Notes: generated from the letters alone by a model not told the origin. DNA of 64,000 bases from Pareuzebyella sediminis (GCF_008367235.1 NZ_VTZS01000003.1:248001-312000), one strand, 5' to 3'; shown: positions 1-9,105, counted from the stretch's first letter. Program-made: numbers and translations.

Positions 1-66
1 CGAATTGGCCAAATGCCGATTCGCATCGATGTCGCTCCAACGAATTTCAAATTCTTTCAAGTACAT
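1..66 (-). CDS. Acyl-CoA thioesterase (4HBT/hotdog family), N-terminal fragment
   Basis: Only the first 22 codons lie in the window; the gene runs off the left edge on the minus strand. The translation begins MYLKEFEIRWSDID and continues ANRHLANS. The pattern R-W-x-D-x-D-x-x-x-H-x-x-N is the N-terminal signature of hotdog-fold acyl-CoA thioesterases, where the Asp is the usual catalytic residue. These are cytosolic enzymes that hydrolyse acyl-CoA to free acid and CoA. A TAGTTTTG -7 box sits about 20 bases upstream of the ATG. The family call rests on one short motif; substrate cannot be judged. An overlapping plus-strand frame over the same bases is taken to be a shadow. Confidence 0.75.
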   Translation of the reverse strand, partial: MYLKEFEIRWSDIDANRHLANS

Positions 67-85
67 AAAGATGTGTTTGCTTCGG

Positions 86-93
86 CAAAACTA
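86..93 (-). promoter_or_regulatory. Candidate -7 box for the thioesterase gene
   Basis: Read on the minus strand the site is TAGTTTTG, an exact match to the TAnnTTTG -7 element of Bacteroidota housekeeping promoters, 20 bases before the thioesterase ATG. I see no clear -33 TTG element, so this is suggestive only. Confidence 0.35.
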
Positions 94-228
94 TAGATAA
101 TTGATTTATAATACGATTGTGATGAAAGAAAAAATCCAATGATACTCCACTTGGGGAAGATCAGGTTTCAAACGCTGAACCGACAGGCGCATAGTTAGCC
201 CCTGAAAGGAAGTTATCACTAAGGAAGA

Positions 229-1317
229 CTAAGCTATCTTTATTGTTTCCCCCTTTCGTGCAGATTCATTTATCGCTTCAACGATTACGATATCCTTCAT
301 TCCTTCCACACCGGATACCATCAAAGGCCGGTTTTCCATTATCGCCAGGGCATCGTCGTCCATCTGGCGTGCCTGCTGGTTTTCGATATAAGTGTTCAAA
401 AATGTTCCGTCACTTGCTTTCCCCTTAACACCGCGATACGCCTGAAAAGGGGAAAGTTCGTACCACCCATTTTGGCATTCTGTGCGCAACATATTAATAT
501 TTTCCGCCGCCGTAGTTTTCCCCGAAGTACGTATTCCATTCGGGAAATCGAGATTAAAAAGAGTAGTCTCCTCTACTTCTTTGTAGACTTCGGGTCTTGT
601 ATTCTCGTGATGGGCAGTTACCGTAAGCGGTTCCATACCCGTAGTATAACGAAGCGCATTGATACAATATACGCCTACGTCATAGATAAGCCCCCCACCC
701 AATTCGGCATCCATGCGCCAAGTTTTTGGAGGATTCGAAATGTTCCAACCTACGTCTGCCCTTACTTTTTCAATAGCACCGAACGGTTTTGTCTTTGACC
801 ACTCAATTATTTTGCGGGTGTTTGGCTCATGTTGCATGCGATACCCTATCGCCAGCTTAACCCTGTTTTTAGTACACGCATTGATAATTGCCTGGCATTC
901 TTCGGCCGTTTTGGCCATGGGCTTCTCGCACCAGACATGTTTGCCGGTGTCTGCTGCTTTAATGGCATATTCGGAATGCAGGCCTGTGGGAAGAACGATG
1001 TAGATCACATCGATATCGGCATTGTTGGCTATCCCTTCCATATTATCATAGTTGTAAACATTACCATCAGAAATGCCGTGCTTTCTTTGCCACATCGGAA
1101 TTTTTTCAGGGCTTCCAGTTACAATGCCCCGAAGTTCGCAGTGTTCGGTCAATTGAAGTGCGGGCGCCAATAAATTTTCACTATAATTTCCTAGGCCGAC
1201 GAGGCAAACGCCTAATTTTTGCTTTTGAAAATTGCTTTTGAAGGCAAGGTGTGGCAGAACGCTCAGCCCACCCAGTGCTAGTCCCGATTTCTTAATAAAC
1301 GTTCGTCTTTTTTGCAT
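229..1317 (-). CDS. Tat-exported Gfo/Idh/MocA family oxidoreductase
   Basis: A 362-aa NAD(P)-dependent sugar or cyclitol oxidoreductase of the glucose-fructose oxidoreductase type. Residues 1-26 form a twin-arginine leader: R-R-T-F-I near the start, then a mildly hydrophobic stretch to about L25. This predicts folded export to the periplasm with cofactor bound. The Rossmann motif G-L-G-N-Y-S lies at 41-46 and the family's E-K-P motif, whose Lys is part of the catalytic centre, at 131-133 (CEKPMAKT). The C-terminal half holds the alpha/beta domain for substrate binding. Length is normal for the family. It stands alone on the minus strand, convergent with nothing close. The substrate is not deducible; a carbohydrate role is inferred from family membership. 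Confidence 0.9.
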   Translation of the reverse strand: MQKRRTFIKKSGLALGGLSVLPHLAFKSNFQKQKLGVCLVGLGNYSENLLAPALQLTEHCELRGIVTGSPEKIPMWQRKHGISDGNVYNYDNMEGIANNADIDVIYIVLPTGLHSEYAIKAADTGKHVWCEKPMAKTAEECQAIINACTKNRVKLAIGYRMQHEPNTRKIIEWSKTKPFGAIEKVRADVGWNISNPPKTWRMDAELGGGLIYDVGVYCINALRYTTGMEPLTVTAHHENTRPEVYKEVEETTLFNLDFPNGIRTSGKTTAAENINMLRTECQNGWYELSPFQAYRGVKGKASDGTFLNTYIENQQARQMDDDALAIMENRPLMVSGVEGMKDIVIVEAINESARKGETIKIA

Positions 1318-1573
1318 GAGGCTGCTTTTTTTTGATTGATGAAACGTGTTTTTTGGAGCTAATCACAAGATAACCAACTTTTTGGTGACGGGCCCCACTT
1401 TATCAGTTTGTTAGGACACTGACACGAGTTTGTTCAACTTCCCAAAACAACCTTTGGATTCTATTTGCGCTTATAAATCGATAACCTGGCGTAATCGAGC
1501 CAACAGGCTTTCAAAAAAGAGGTATCCAATAATGATTGTATTTTTCTTCGGCCTTCCCTAAATTTTTACATCC

Positions 1574-1581
1574 TATATTTG
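1574..1581 (+). promoter_or_regulatory. Candidate -7 box for the flavin oxidoreductase gene
   Basis: TATATTTG matches the Bacteroidota -7 consensus TAnnTTTG exactly and lies 25 bases upstream of the ATG at 1607. No strong -33 TTG is evident. Confidence 0.45.
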
Positions 1582-1606
1582 TAACACATTCCAAAGACTC
1601 GAAAAA

Positions 1607-2581
1607 ATGTCATCGAAACCCTCCTTTGTTAAAGAACTTGCCCTTCCCGTAATTGCCGCACCCATGTTTTTGATTTCTGGACCCAAATTGGTCATTGAAT
1701 GTTGTAAGAACGGCATTGTAGGTACCTTTCCGGCACTTAACCAACGTACCAGTGAAGGTTTTGAGGAATGGCTTCTCGAAATCAAATCGGCCCTCAAAAA
1801 GTTCGAGGAGGACACAGGTAAAAAACCAGCGCCCTTTGGAGTCAATCTTATAGTACACCCCACGAACCCAAGATTGGAGGCCGACATCAAATTATGTGTA
1901 AAGCATAAAGTGCCTATCGTTATTACTTCTTTGGGCGCGGTATCTCGAGTCGTCGATGCGATTCATAGCTATGGGGGGCTTGTCTTTCATGATATTATCA
2001 AGAAAAGACATGCCGAAAAAGCACAAGAAGCCGGGGTCGACGGTCTTATTCTTGTGGCCGCCGGTGCAGGTGGGCATGCGGGCACCATAAACCCTATGTC
2101 ATTGGTAGCCGAAATCAAAAAGTTCTTCCATAGAACTATAATCCTCTCAGGATGTATCAGTACGGGCCGTGATATAGCCTCTGCCTTACAGATGGGCGCC
2201 GATCTGGCCTACATGGGTACTCGATTCATCAATACGGAAGAGAGCAAGGCAACACCCGAATACCGTAACATGATTATCGATGCCGGGGCGAGCGATATCG
2301 TCTACACCGCAGCCGTTTCCGGAGTCCACGCTAATTTTTTAGGGGCCAGTCTCAAAGCGGCGGGCCTCACCGAAGAAGACTTAAAGAAAGATACTAAAAT
2401 CGATTTTGGGAAAGAACTAGATACCGAAGCCAAGGCCTGGAAGACAATTTGGTCCGCGGGTCAAGGTTCGGCGGTAATTGAAGATACGTTGCCGGTAGCC
2501 AAATTGGTCGATACCCTGAAATCTGAGTTTAAAAAAGCGGTCGAAGAACAGACCAAGGTATTGGATATATATCCGAAATAA
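1607..2581 (+). CDS. NAD(P)H-dependent flavin oxidoreductase, nitronate monooxygenase type
   Basis: A 324-aa TIM-barrel FMN protein of the nitronate monooxygenase (2-nitropropane dioxygenase) family. Family members oxidise nitronates or act as flavin-dependent reductases in the cytosol. Visible features are the N-terminal LPVIAAPMFLISGP segment; AGAGGHAG near residues 150-158, the glycine-rich phosphate-binding loop with the His usually assigned as catalytic; and the barrel-closing GADLAYMGTRF segment near 204-214, which binds FMN phosphate. Length is typical. The gene has its own TATATTTG -7 box and no cotranscribed neighbour. The exact substrate remains open because many members of this family are not true nitronate monooxygenases. 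Confidence 0.9.
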   Translation: MSSKPSFVKELALPVIAAPMFLISGPKLVIECCKNGIVGTFPALNQRTSEGFEEWLLEIKSALKKFEEDTGKKPAPFGVNLIVHPTNPRLEADIKLCVKHKVPIVITSLGAVSRVVDAIHSYGGLVFHDIIKKRHAEKAQEAGVDGLILVAAGAGGHAGTINPMSLVAEIKKFFHRTIILSGCISTGRDIASALQMGADLAYMGTRFINTEESKATPEYRNMIIDAGASDIVYTAAVSGVHANFLGASLKAAGLTEEDLKKDTKIDFGKELDTEAKAWKTIWSAGQGSAVIEDTLPVAKLVDTLKSEFKKAVEEQTKVLDIYPK

Positions 2582-2962
2582 TCCGACATTGTACTACCTG
2601 TGGCAGGTTCATGCTATTTTCCTCTGATGCCTGTTCTGAAATACTTTGCCAAAGAAGGGGTACGAAAAAGGCTTTCAAACTTTAACATATTGATGTTTCC
2701 TCAACCCGCCTAAAAACTGATGTACCTAGCTTACTGTCCTTGAAGACAAGAACTGCACATCCTTGTTCCTGCTTTACATTCGTAAGATTTCGATTTTTTC
2801 ACTTCAGCAATCGCCTCTTGATGTTCCCATTTCTTTATCTGCAAAGCCATTTTAAAATTTACCATGAAGTTTTTGACCCTAATTCTGGCTTCCCTCTATA
2901 TAAGAAAGTTTTAAGTATTTTAGCAGATTGTGTGTCAGTTCGATACATCGAGTAAGGACCGA
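2582..2962. other. Intergenic stretch without a supported gene
   Basis: About 380 bases between the flavin oxidoreductase stop and the short leader ORF at 2963. A small ACCTG-TGG-CAGGT hairpin near 2597 has no strong T run, so I do not call a terminator. Short frames here have no recognisable composition or start context. Confidence 0.5.
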
Positions 2963-3043
2963 ATGATCGAAAAAAAAATTGATATGCTCGACGAGACCGA
3001 TCTGCTGAAACCTGACTCGACTATATATAATATTTTGTACTGA
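2963..3043 (+). CDS. Possible 26-aa leader ORF coupled to the hydrolase gene
   Basis: The ORF encodes MIEKKIDMLDETD followed by LLKPDSTIYNILY. It is preceded by a purine-rich AAGGA at 2954-2958. Its TGA stop shares a base with the hydrolase ATG (TGATG), the classic arrangement for translational coupling. Charged residues dominate its first half. It matches no family I know and may be a regulatory leader, a remnant of a longer gene, or chance. Confidence 0.3.
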   Translation: MIEKKIDMLDETDLLKPDSTIYNILY

Positions 3044-4005
3044 TGCCCTTGATTTCTTCGGATTATCGCCCTCCATTTATATTTAAATACGGTCATTTTT
3101 CAACCATCTATTCCGGACTCTTCAGAAAGGTTACTGGATTGGTACAACATCGCGAACGCCTTGAACTCGCCGATGGTGATTTTATGGACCTCGATTGGAG
3201 TTTTGCTAAAAATCACTCTAAAAAGGTTGCCATTCTACTACATGGTCTGGAAGGAAATGCCCAACGACCATATATTACCGGAAGTGCCAAAGCCTTTAAC
3301 ACCTATGGTGCAGATGCGTGCGCCGTAAACTTTCGCGGGTGTAGCGAGCAGACCAACCGCCTATTTCGCTCGTACCATTCAGGTGCCACCGAAGACCTGG
3401 ATGCCGTAGTTCAACATCTTGTCAGCACTAAGAAATATACGGAAATCTACATCAATGGATTTAGTCTTGGCGGAAATATGGCTCTTAAATATGTAGGTGA
3501 GCGTCGTTCCGTTCCAACTGAAGTAAAATGTGTCGTTGGCATTTCGGTTCCTTGCAACCTATATAGCTCACTTTGCATGTTGCTCAAACCAAAAAATTAT
3601 TTGTATGCTCGGCGTTTTAAGCATCATCTAGTGGCTAAACTTTATAAAAAACTACCGCTCTTTCCTGACAAAATTTCAATGAAGGATATCAAAAGAATTA
3701 AAAACCTGAAGGATTTCGATGATATCTATACCAGTAAAGCCCACGGCTTCAAAAATGCACTTGACTATTATGAGAAGTGTAGTTGCAAACAGTTCTTGCC
3801 CAACATCCAAATACCGACGCTCATCATTAATGCGTCGAACGATTCTTTTCTGGGGCCTGCATGTTACCCTTACCACGAAGCCCGACAAAATGCAAATATT
3901 CATTTGGAAGTTCCTTCTTTTGGCGGACATGTAGGCTTCTACGACGTTTACAATCAATTCTACTCAGAAAAAAGAACAATAAAATTTGTACAAGACATGG
4001 TTTAG
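3043..4005 (+). CDS. YheT-family alpha/beta hydrolase
   Basis: A 320-aa cytosolic alpha/beta hydrolase of the YheT/EMB8 (UPF0017) type. The N-terminus RPPFIFKYGHFSTIY (residues 9-23) is the family's opening motif, which supports the ATG at 3043. HGLEG (67-71) supplies the oxyanion hole and GFSLGG (139-144) the nucleophile elbow, with Ser141. The acid is probably in the NASNDSF segment near 264-270, and the His in FGGHVGFYD near the C-terminus. Family members are putative esterases or lipases acting on acyl lipids; physiological substrates in bacteria are poorly defined. A possible 26-aa leader ORF overlaps its start codon. Confidence 0.9.
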   Translation: MPLISSDYRPPFIFKYGHFSTIYSGLFRKVTGLVQHRERLELADGDFMDLDWSFAKNHSKKVAILLHGLEGNAQRPYITGSAKAFNTYGADACAVNFRGCSEQTNRLFRSYHSGATEDLDAVVQHLVSTKKYTEIYINGFSLGGNMALKYVGERRSVPTEVKCVVGISVPCNLYSSLCMLLKPKNYLYARRFKHHLVAKLYKKLPLFPDKISMKDIKRIKNLKDFDDIYTSKAHGFKNALDYYEKCSCKQFLPNIQIPTLIINASNDSFLGPACYPYHEARQNANIHLEVPSFGGHVGFYDVYNQFYSEKRTIKFVQDMV

Positions 4006-4090
4006 ATTTCCCTAATCCTTATCTTAGTGCCAGAAACATTATACGCAAGGGTAAGCCGTCAACTGGCCCCACACATAAACAAATTATCAC

Positions 4091-4576
4091 ATGAAAAAAC
4101 TACTCATTGCTTTCGCTTTAGGCGGATTAATTATCGGTTGTGGCGAGGAAAAAAAAGAAGAAAAAAAAGAAGGTTTTGAAATGAACCGCACCAAAACGGA
4201 AGAAAAGGCCGTAGAGGCCAAATCAGAAGGTGTTCCAGTGGATATGGATAATCAAGGTGTTGGCCCGTTCAAAGATGTTACGTTCCCTGCCGAAATCGAT
4301 GCTGAAATGGCCGCTGCGGGAGAAGGAACATTCAAATCTATTTGTACCGCCTGCCACATGGCCGATCAAAGATTGATAGGTCCGGCCCTTAAAGGCGTCT
4401 ATGAGCGCAGGAGTCCGGCATGGGTGATGAATATGATTATAGGCCCCGATAAAATGCTTAAGGAAGACCCTACTGCACAGGCTTTGTTGAAAGAATACAA
4501 CAACGCCATTATGTTGAACCAAAATCTTTCTGAAGAAGAAACACGACAGGTGGCAGAATATTTGAGAACACTTTAA
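4091..4576 (+). CDS. Lipoprotein c-type cytochrome
   Basis: A 161-aa mono-haem cytochrome c anchored as a lipoprotein. The signal peptide ends in L-I-I-G-C with the lipidated Cys at 17. A Glu/Lys-rich linker (about 19-50) precedes the cytochrome domain, which holds CTACH at 85-89 for haem attachment. A distal Met ligand is likely within the NMIIGPDKML region. It should carry electrons at the periplasmic membrane face. An 11-bp-stem terminator follows at once, so it is the last or only gene of its transcript. The partner oxidase or dehydrogenase is unknown, though the large minus-strand dehydrogenase-cytochrome fusion next door is a plausible functional neighbour. Confidence 0.9.
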   Translation: MKKLLIAFALGGLIIGCGEEKKEEKKEGFEMNRTKTEEKAVEAKSEGVPVDMDNQGVGPFKDVTFPAEIDAEMAAAGEGTFKSICTACHMADQRLIGPALKGVYERRSPAWVMNMIIGPDKMLKEDPTAQALLKEYNNAIMLNQNLSEEETRQVAEYLRTL

Positions 4577-4602
4577 GCCCAATAACATTTTTCTAAAAAT
4601 TC

Positions 4603-4632
4603 AAAACCTATCAGTTATTGATAGGTTTTTTT
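4603..4632 (+). terminator. Rho-independent terminator after the cytochrome gene
   Basis: Perfect 11-bp stem AAAACCTATCA / TGATAGGTTTT with a five-base loop (GTTAT), ending in a run of seven T (4626-4632). It lies 27 bases after the stop codon. Confidence 0.85.
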
Positions 4633-4801
4633 ATTTCCCGTGTTTACCTGTTCTCCTTATTTGACATCCATTTTTAGTTAGCTTAAAGCATCATATATAC
4701 TATTTTTCACATAAAGAAACTGCCGGTTTTTAACAAAATTTTATGCTTTTATCCGGAAAGTTGTCGTCTTTATTAAAAAGAACATGCTAACATCGACCGT
4801 A

Positions 4802-4966
4802 ATGAAAAATGATATTTTACTTCTCACAGAAGAGAAAACAATAGAGCAAAAATTACAAAAAGCCACAAAACTTATATTCAAAAATTACTGGTTGGGATGG
4901 GCCGGAGGATATAGCGGGCCTAAAACGAAGCGCCAATTCTACTCATCCCGCCTAGAAGAAGACTAG
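4802..4966 (+). CDS. Small hypothetical protein (54 aa)
   Basis: The frame from ATG 4802 encodes a 54-residue basic/acidic mixed peptide beginning MKNDILLLTEEK, with an aromatic-glycine patch NYWLGWAGGYSGP in the middle and an acidic end. An ATG 18 bases earlier (4784) is an alternative start. Its stop abuts the stop of the convergent 1303-aa gene with no spacer, as often seen for real convergent neighbours. No family recognised, no signal or membrane segment. It could be a genuine small protein or a decayed fragment. Confidence 0.4.
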   Translation: MKNDILLLTEEKTIEQKLQKATKLIFKNYWLGWAGGYSGPKTKRQFYSSRLEED

Positions 4967-7900
4967 CTATAAATTAATAGCTTCCGTAGTTTTCAAAAAT
5001 GCTATAAGATCGATGACTTCCTTATCGGAAAGGGTCTCTAAAAGCCCTTCAGGCATCATCGAGGAGGATGCGGTCTCCCGTGACTGTATGTCAGATTTAT
5101 TGAGTACCAATTCATCTTGCCCGATGACCCGAAGCGTAACCTGCCTATCATTTTCGGCTATTACGTTCCCGCTAAATGTGCGTCCATCCCGGCTTGTTAT
5201 GACCACCATTCGATAATCATCCTGTATTTCACTGCTCGGTTCTATTAAATTATTAAGTAAATATTCAATATTCGTGCGGTTAGACCCCGTGATATCCGGA
5301 CCGATTTTTCCACCCTCCCCGTAAATCATATGACAAGCACTGCAGGTGCGTTCGAACATTTGTTTCCCATTTTTAAGGTCCGCATTTGCAAGCGCCTGTT
5401 CGCCAAGCAATAGCCGGTATTTTTTATAGTCCAATTGTTTATCGGCCGAAAGTTGATCGATAGGCCCCCATACTTCGACAAATCCATTACCCACTACGCG
5501 GCGCAATTGACGGGCCACATAAGCTGGCACATCCTTTTTCCGTATTTTTCCATTTTTGATAGCCTCAGTGAGCAATCTGCCATAGGTGCCACGGCTAGAC
5601 AAGGTTTGTAACGCCTCCCCTCTTTCATCGGGAGAGAAGTTTTCAAATTTATTGATAAGCAGGGTTCCTAAAGCTTCCCTGTCAAAAGAAGCCATGGCTC
5701 GAATGGCTCCTAGCCGGAGGTCTGAGTCCTCTATCAAATCCGGCAACAAAGCGATCAACTCCTCCCTTTTCTTCGAAGTCAGAGCTGTCAAGGCATTGAC
5801 CCTGTTATTCACAGACTCCTCTTTATTCCTTAAAACCTCCAAAAACTGCCGCGTAGCTTCTGTGTCTCCGAAGAGCTGCGCTACCTCAACCGCAAGAGGG
5901 GCTAACTCCGCATTCGATTTCAGATTGGTGTATACCGTCTTCCAATTTTCAGGGGCTACGATATCGGAACGGCCTTCAAGGCCCGATATCATTCCCTTTA
6001 GCATAGCTTTTGCCCTGAGGGGGCGATTACTCAAAGCCCCTACCAAGACCTCGAGGGCATCTGCATCGACCAAACGTCTTGCTGTAAATTCAGCAAGCAT
6101 GGGCAATTTAGAAGAAGCCGCAAAGGCAATCGCTTTATCGAAGTTCTTAGCAACAGATCCTTCCATTCCGAACCATATCATTTTGGGAATATTATGATCG
6201 TCGCTATCGATCGGTCTTGATACCAAATTTTCCGCAATTCGCCACCTTGTATTTTCATCTATCCGTTGCAGGGCTGCCGCTAAATAAAGGCGAACCGTAG
6301 CTGATGGGTCACTTGCAGCTATGGCTTCCATTTTGTCAAGAAAAGGTTTCGGGGCGTCACTATCCTCACAAGCCATTTGAATGGCCCATGCCCGCACATA
6401 TTCATCAGCATCTTCCAATGCTTTTAAAAGGTCGCCCGAAGTCAGGTTATTGGTTATGTACAAGGCCCACATCGCGCGCAACCGGTAATCAGGATCTTGC
6501 CCTTCAAAAAACAGTTCTTTCAGATTGTCGAGGGCCTGGTCAGAAATGGTACGACTGGTTGCACGATACTGCAAAATGACCCTTGCCCTTCGCGCATGCC
6601 AATCACTTTCACTTGTTTGTAGGTCGACCAATTGTATATCTGACATGCTCTTTAGGTCATCGTAACGCCCATCCCACTCTCCAGCAGAGGATTTCTTAGG
6701 TGAAATACGAAATATTCTTCCGGTCTCTTTGTTCAATACTTCCTTCCCACAGATATCGGCATCGTGCCAATCTAAGACATAAAGGTCTCCAGAGGGTCCA
6801 ATTTCCATACTAAAACCGATCCATTGGGCATTATTGGCCTGAAGAAAATCATCCCCATGATGGGCGATAAAGCCGGAGCCCCTTTTTTCTAAAATATCGG
6901 ACAGCACTGCATGTTCGTGAATATTTGCCATAAACAAACGGTTTTGATGCTCCTCTGGAAAAGCATCCGACTGATAGATACGGGCGCCACCGTGTGCCGA
7001 ACGGTGTCTATGATCGACAATGGTCTGAATATCACTGTATACATAAGGGTTAAAATGTTGGCCGCCCTGACGGTGGTAAATACCCCCAGGAACTACATGA
7101 AACAAGTGTGGAATCACGCAGGCACTAATGAACAGCTGCCCTTTTCGGTCATAGTCGATACCCCAAGGGTTGCTGAATCCATGGGCCACCACTTCAAATC
7201 TCTTTTTGGTGGGATGGTAGCGCCATACCCCGCCGTTTATAGGTACACCATCAGCTTCCAAAAGATCCTCGGGAAAAGCATCCTTATGCCTATAAATTTT
7301 ACCTTCTCCTTTTGGTTTTCTGATTTTTGATGGGGTAGCGAAACCTTCCAATCCGTACAACCATCCGTCTGGACCCCAGTGAAAACTATTGATGGTTTCA
7401 TGTCGATCGCGAATACCCCAGCCGGTAAGGAGTACTTCAATGTCATCTTCATCAGCCTTATCATCACCATCTTTATCGGGTACGAAGAGTAAGTTTGGCG
7501 GAGCCCCTAAAAATAGTCCGTCGAAACCGACGGCTATAGCGGACGGAAAAGGAATACCTTCCAAAAACACCTTGCGACTATCAGCGATACCATCACGATC
7601 AGTATCCTCTAGAATTATAATTCGGCTATCGCCGGAATTCGAAAAACCGTCTCCCCGAGACTCATAATCTCGGTTTTCAGCTACCCACAGCCGACCTTGA
7701 TCGTCCCAACAAAATGCAATAGGCTGGGTAATCATAGGTTCACCTGCCCATGCATTTGCCTCAAAACCTTCTAACATTGTCATTTCGGCAACTGCTTCAT
7801 TAGGAGTCAGAAATTTGGCATTTCTGCCCTCCTCTTGGGCAATATCCCACAAAGATGCAGTGGTATATAATGAATTGTTATCAATATAATCGTTCCAAAG

Positions 7901-8878
7901 CTCTGTAACGGTCAAATCGTTCAACACGCCATTATAAGCCACAATTCGATGACGTATAATCTCCGTTTCTCCTTCAGCAATATGCCAATCTCCCATACCG
8001 GCGCGTACAGGTCCAATACCAAATTGATCATCTACCCGCCAAGGCTGTGGAAAACCACCATTTTCAGGGTGGTCAAAAATAGTAATGTGCGACATCGCTG
8101 TGTCGTTTTCGAGTTGCATACCCACATCTACCCACATGGCACGTTGCCCTTCGGCTTTCTTATTTTTCTGACGAGCGGCGTTAACAACCTCGGCATTGAT
8201 CCCTTCTTTCCAAGGCATTCGAAGAAAGAGTCCGCCATAGTCAAATTCCCCCACAGTAATATCAGTCAACGCTTTTCCTTGCCATTCCAGATCTAAGAAA
8301 AATTTATCTTCCGATACCTGCATTGTCCAGATTTGGGTTTCCCTCAATATAGGTTCTCCCGAGCCATCAAGCATATCGTAAACCGTTTGCCATGAAACCT
8401 CAGTTCCTTCAGCCACCAAAATATCCATGGAAATTCTTTTCCAATAGTCGCCCTCTGGATGATGAAAAAAGTCACGCCCTATTTTTTCTTGTATTTGGGG
8501 AAGTTTATCTTTTTTGTAAAAGTACTTTTGAACTGTATCTGCGGGCACCTCTTCGCCGTTCACGCGTGTAAAGCCCCAATAAAGTCCCGTTTGGTGCTTG
8601 TGATGACCAGGGCTATATTCTGTAAGTACCCCATTTCCATCAGGGGATGCTATCGGATGTAAGAACGGACGAAAATCGGGTCTGGCATTCTGAACCACAA
8701 GTGGCTCCTCTCCCCCTTTACGAACAACGGATAATGAGTTCCCACTCGGATCCAGCTCTATCTCAAGTTGCTTTGTAACAGTGGACCTTTGCTTTTCTTC
8801 GTTTCTTGTGACACATGCCGAGACCAGCATGAAGAGACCCAAAATGAGGATATAGCCAACGCTGCGTTGAGTTCTCAT
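4967..8878 (-). CDS. DUF6807 / PVC-type dehydrogenase / HEAT / cytochrome c fusion lipoprotein
   Basis: A 1303-aa exported lipoprotein (signal ending L-V-S-A-C, Cys22). Roughly 35-345 is a DUF6807 (PmoA-like) beta-sandwich, with HHKHQTG near its start. About 365-730 is the PVC-type membrane-bound dehydrogenase propeller (DQGRLWVAENRDY, DTDRDGIADS, SNPWGIDYDRKG). About 740-1110 is a helical HEAT-like region. The C-terminus carries a haem site CSACH at 1179-1183 in a cytochrome c domain of the planctomycete type. Related proteins are thought to oxidise sugars or glycosides outside the cell and pass electrons to the haem. The substrate is unknown. DUF6807 and the dehydrogenase are usually separate genes, so the fusion is notable. 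It stands alone on the minus strand. Confidence 0.85.
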   Translation of the reverse strand: MRTQRSVGYILILGLFMLVSACVTRNEEKQRSTVTKQLEIELDPSGNSLSVVRKGGEEPLVVQNARPDFRPFLHPIASPDGNGVLTEYSPGHHKHQTGLYWGFTRVNGEEVPADTVQKYFYKKDKLPQIQEKIGRDFFHHPEGDYWKRISMDILVAEGTEVSWQTVYDMLDGSGEPILRETQIWTMQVSEDKFFLDLEWQGKALTDITVGEFDYGGLFLRMPWKEGINAEVVNAARQKNKKAEGQRAMWVDVGMQLENDTAMSHITIFDHPENGGFPQPWRVDDQFGIGPVRAGMGDWHIAEGETEIIRHRIVAYNGVLNDLTVTELWNDYIDNNSLYTTASLWDIAQEEGRNAKFLTPNEAVAEMTMLEGFEANAWAGEPMITQPIAFCWDDQGRLWVAENRDYESRGDGFSNSGDSRIIILEDTDRDGIADSRKVFLEGIPFPSAIAVGFDGLFLGAPPNLLFVPDKDGDDKADEDDIEVLLTGWGIRDRHETINSFHWGPDGWLYGLEGFATPSKIRKPKGEGKIYRHKDAFPEDLLEADGVPINGGVWRYHPTKKRFEVVAHGFSNPWGIDYDRKGQLFISACVIPHLFHVVPGGIYHRQGGQHFNPYVYSDIQTIVDHRHRSAHGGARIYQSDAFPEEHQNRLFMANIHEHAVLSDILEKRGSGFIAHHGDDFLQANNAQWIGFSMEIGPSGDLYVLDWHDADICGKEVLNKETGRIFRISPKKSSAGEWDGRYDDLKSMSDIQLVDLQTSESDWHARRARVILQYRATSRTISDQALDNLKELFFEGQDPDYRLRAMWALYITNNLTSGDLLKALEDADEYVRAWAIQMACEDSDAPKPFLDKMEAIAASDPSATVRLYLAAALQRIDENTRWRIAENLVSRPIDSDDHNIPKMIWFGMEGSVAKNFDKAIAFAASSKLPMLAEFTARRLVDADALEVLVGALSNRPLRAKAMLKGMISGLEGRSDIVAPENWKTVYTNLKSNAELAPLAVEVAQLFGDTEATRQFLEVLRNKEESVNNRVNALTALTSKKREELIALLPDLIEDSDLRLGAIRAMASFDREALGTLLINKFENFSPDERGEALQTLSSRGTYGRLLTEAIKNGKIRKKDVPAYVARQLRRVVGNGFVEVWGPIDQLSADKQLDYKKYRLLLGEQALANADLKNGKQMFERTCSACHMIYGEGGKIGPDITGSNRTNIEYLLNNLIEPSSEIQDDYRMVVITSRDGRTFSGNVIAENDRQVTLRVIGQDELVLNKSDIQSRETASSSMMPEGLLETLSDKEVIDLIAFLKTTEAINL

Positions 8879-9105
8879 ATAAAGAGATTTTTGGAAATTG
8901 AAAATCTAAGATTTAAATATACAATTTATTGCTCGGCCGAACGATACTGAAAATGTGTAGGGGCGACCCTTTAAAACTTTGCTTTAGGCCATTATGTAAA
9001 GAAATACTGCGGAATCACCGTAATTTTATAAATTGTCACCTATAACCGTCATAATTGTTTTATCTTAATAGAATTCAAGTTTTTTCTTCAAACGAGAACG
9101 CATAT

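Noticed and set aside
1-96. Plus-strand open frame ending at a TAG at 94-96, looking like a protein end.
   Set aside because: The minus strand of the same bases carries a clear hotdog-thioesterase start with the family motif, so the plus frame is treated as a shadow.
2740-2955. 71-codon plus-strand frame ahead of the hydrolase gene.
   Set aside because: Phe/Cys/Ser-rich composition with no ribosome site; not protein-like.
5586-6197. 203-codon plus-strand frame inside the 1303-aa gene.
   Set aside because: It is antisense to the HEAT-repeat region of a well-supported gene, with a Ser/Arg-rich composition typical of shadow frames.
9055-9105. Upstream 17-codon extension of the bicupin.
   Set aside because: It would bury a signal peptide inside the chain; the ATG at 9106 gives a normal export leader.
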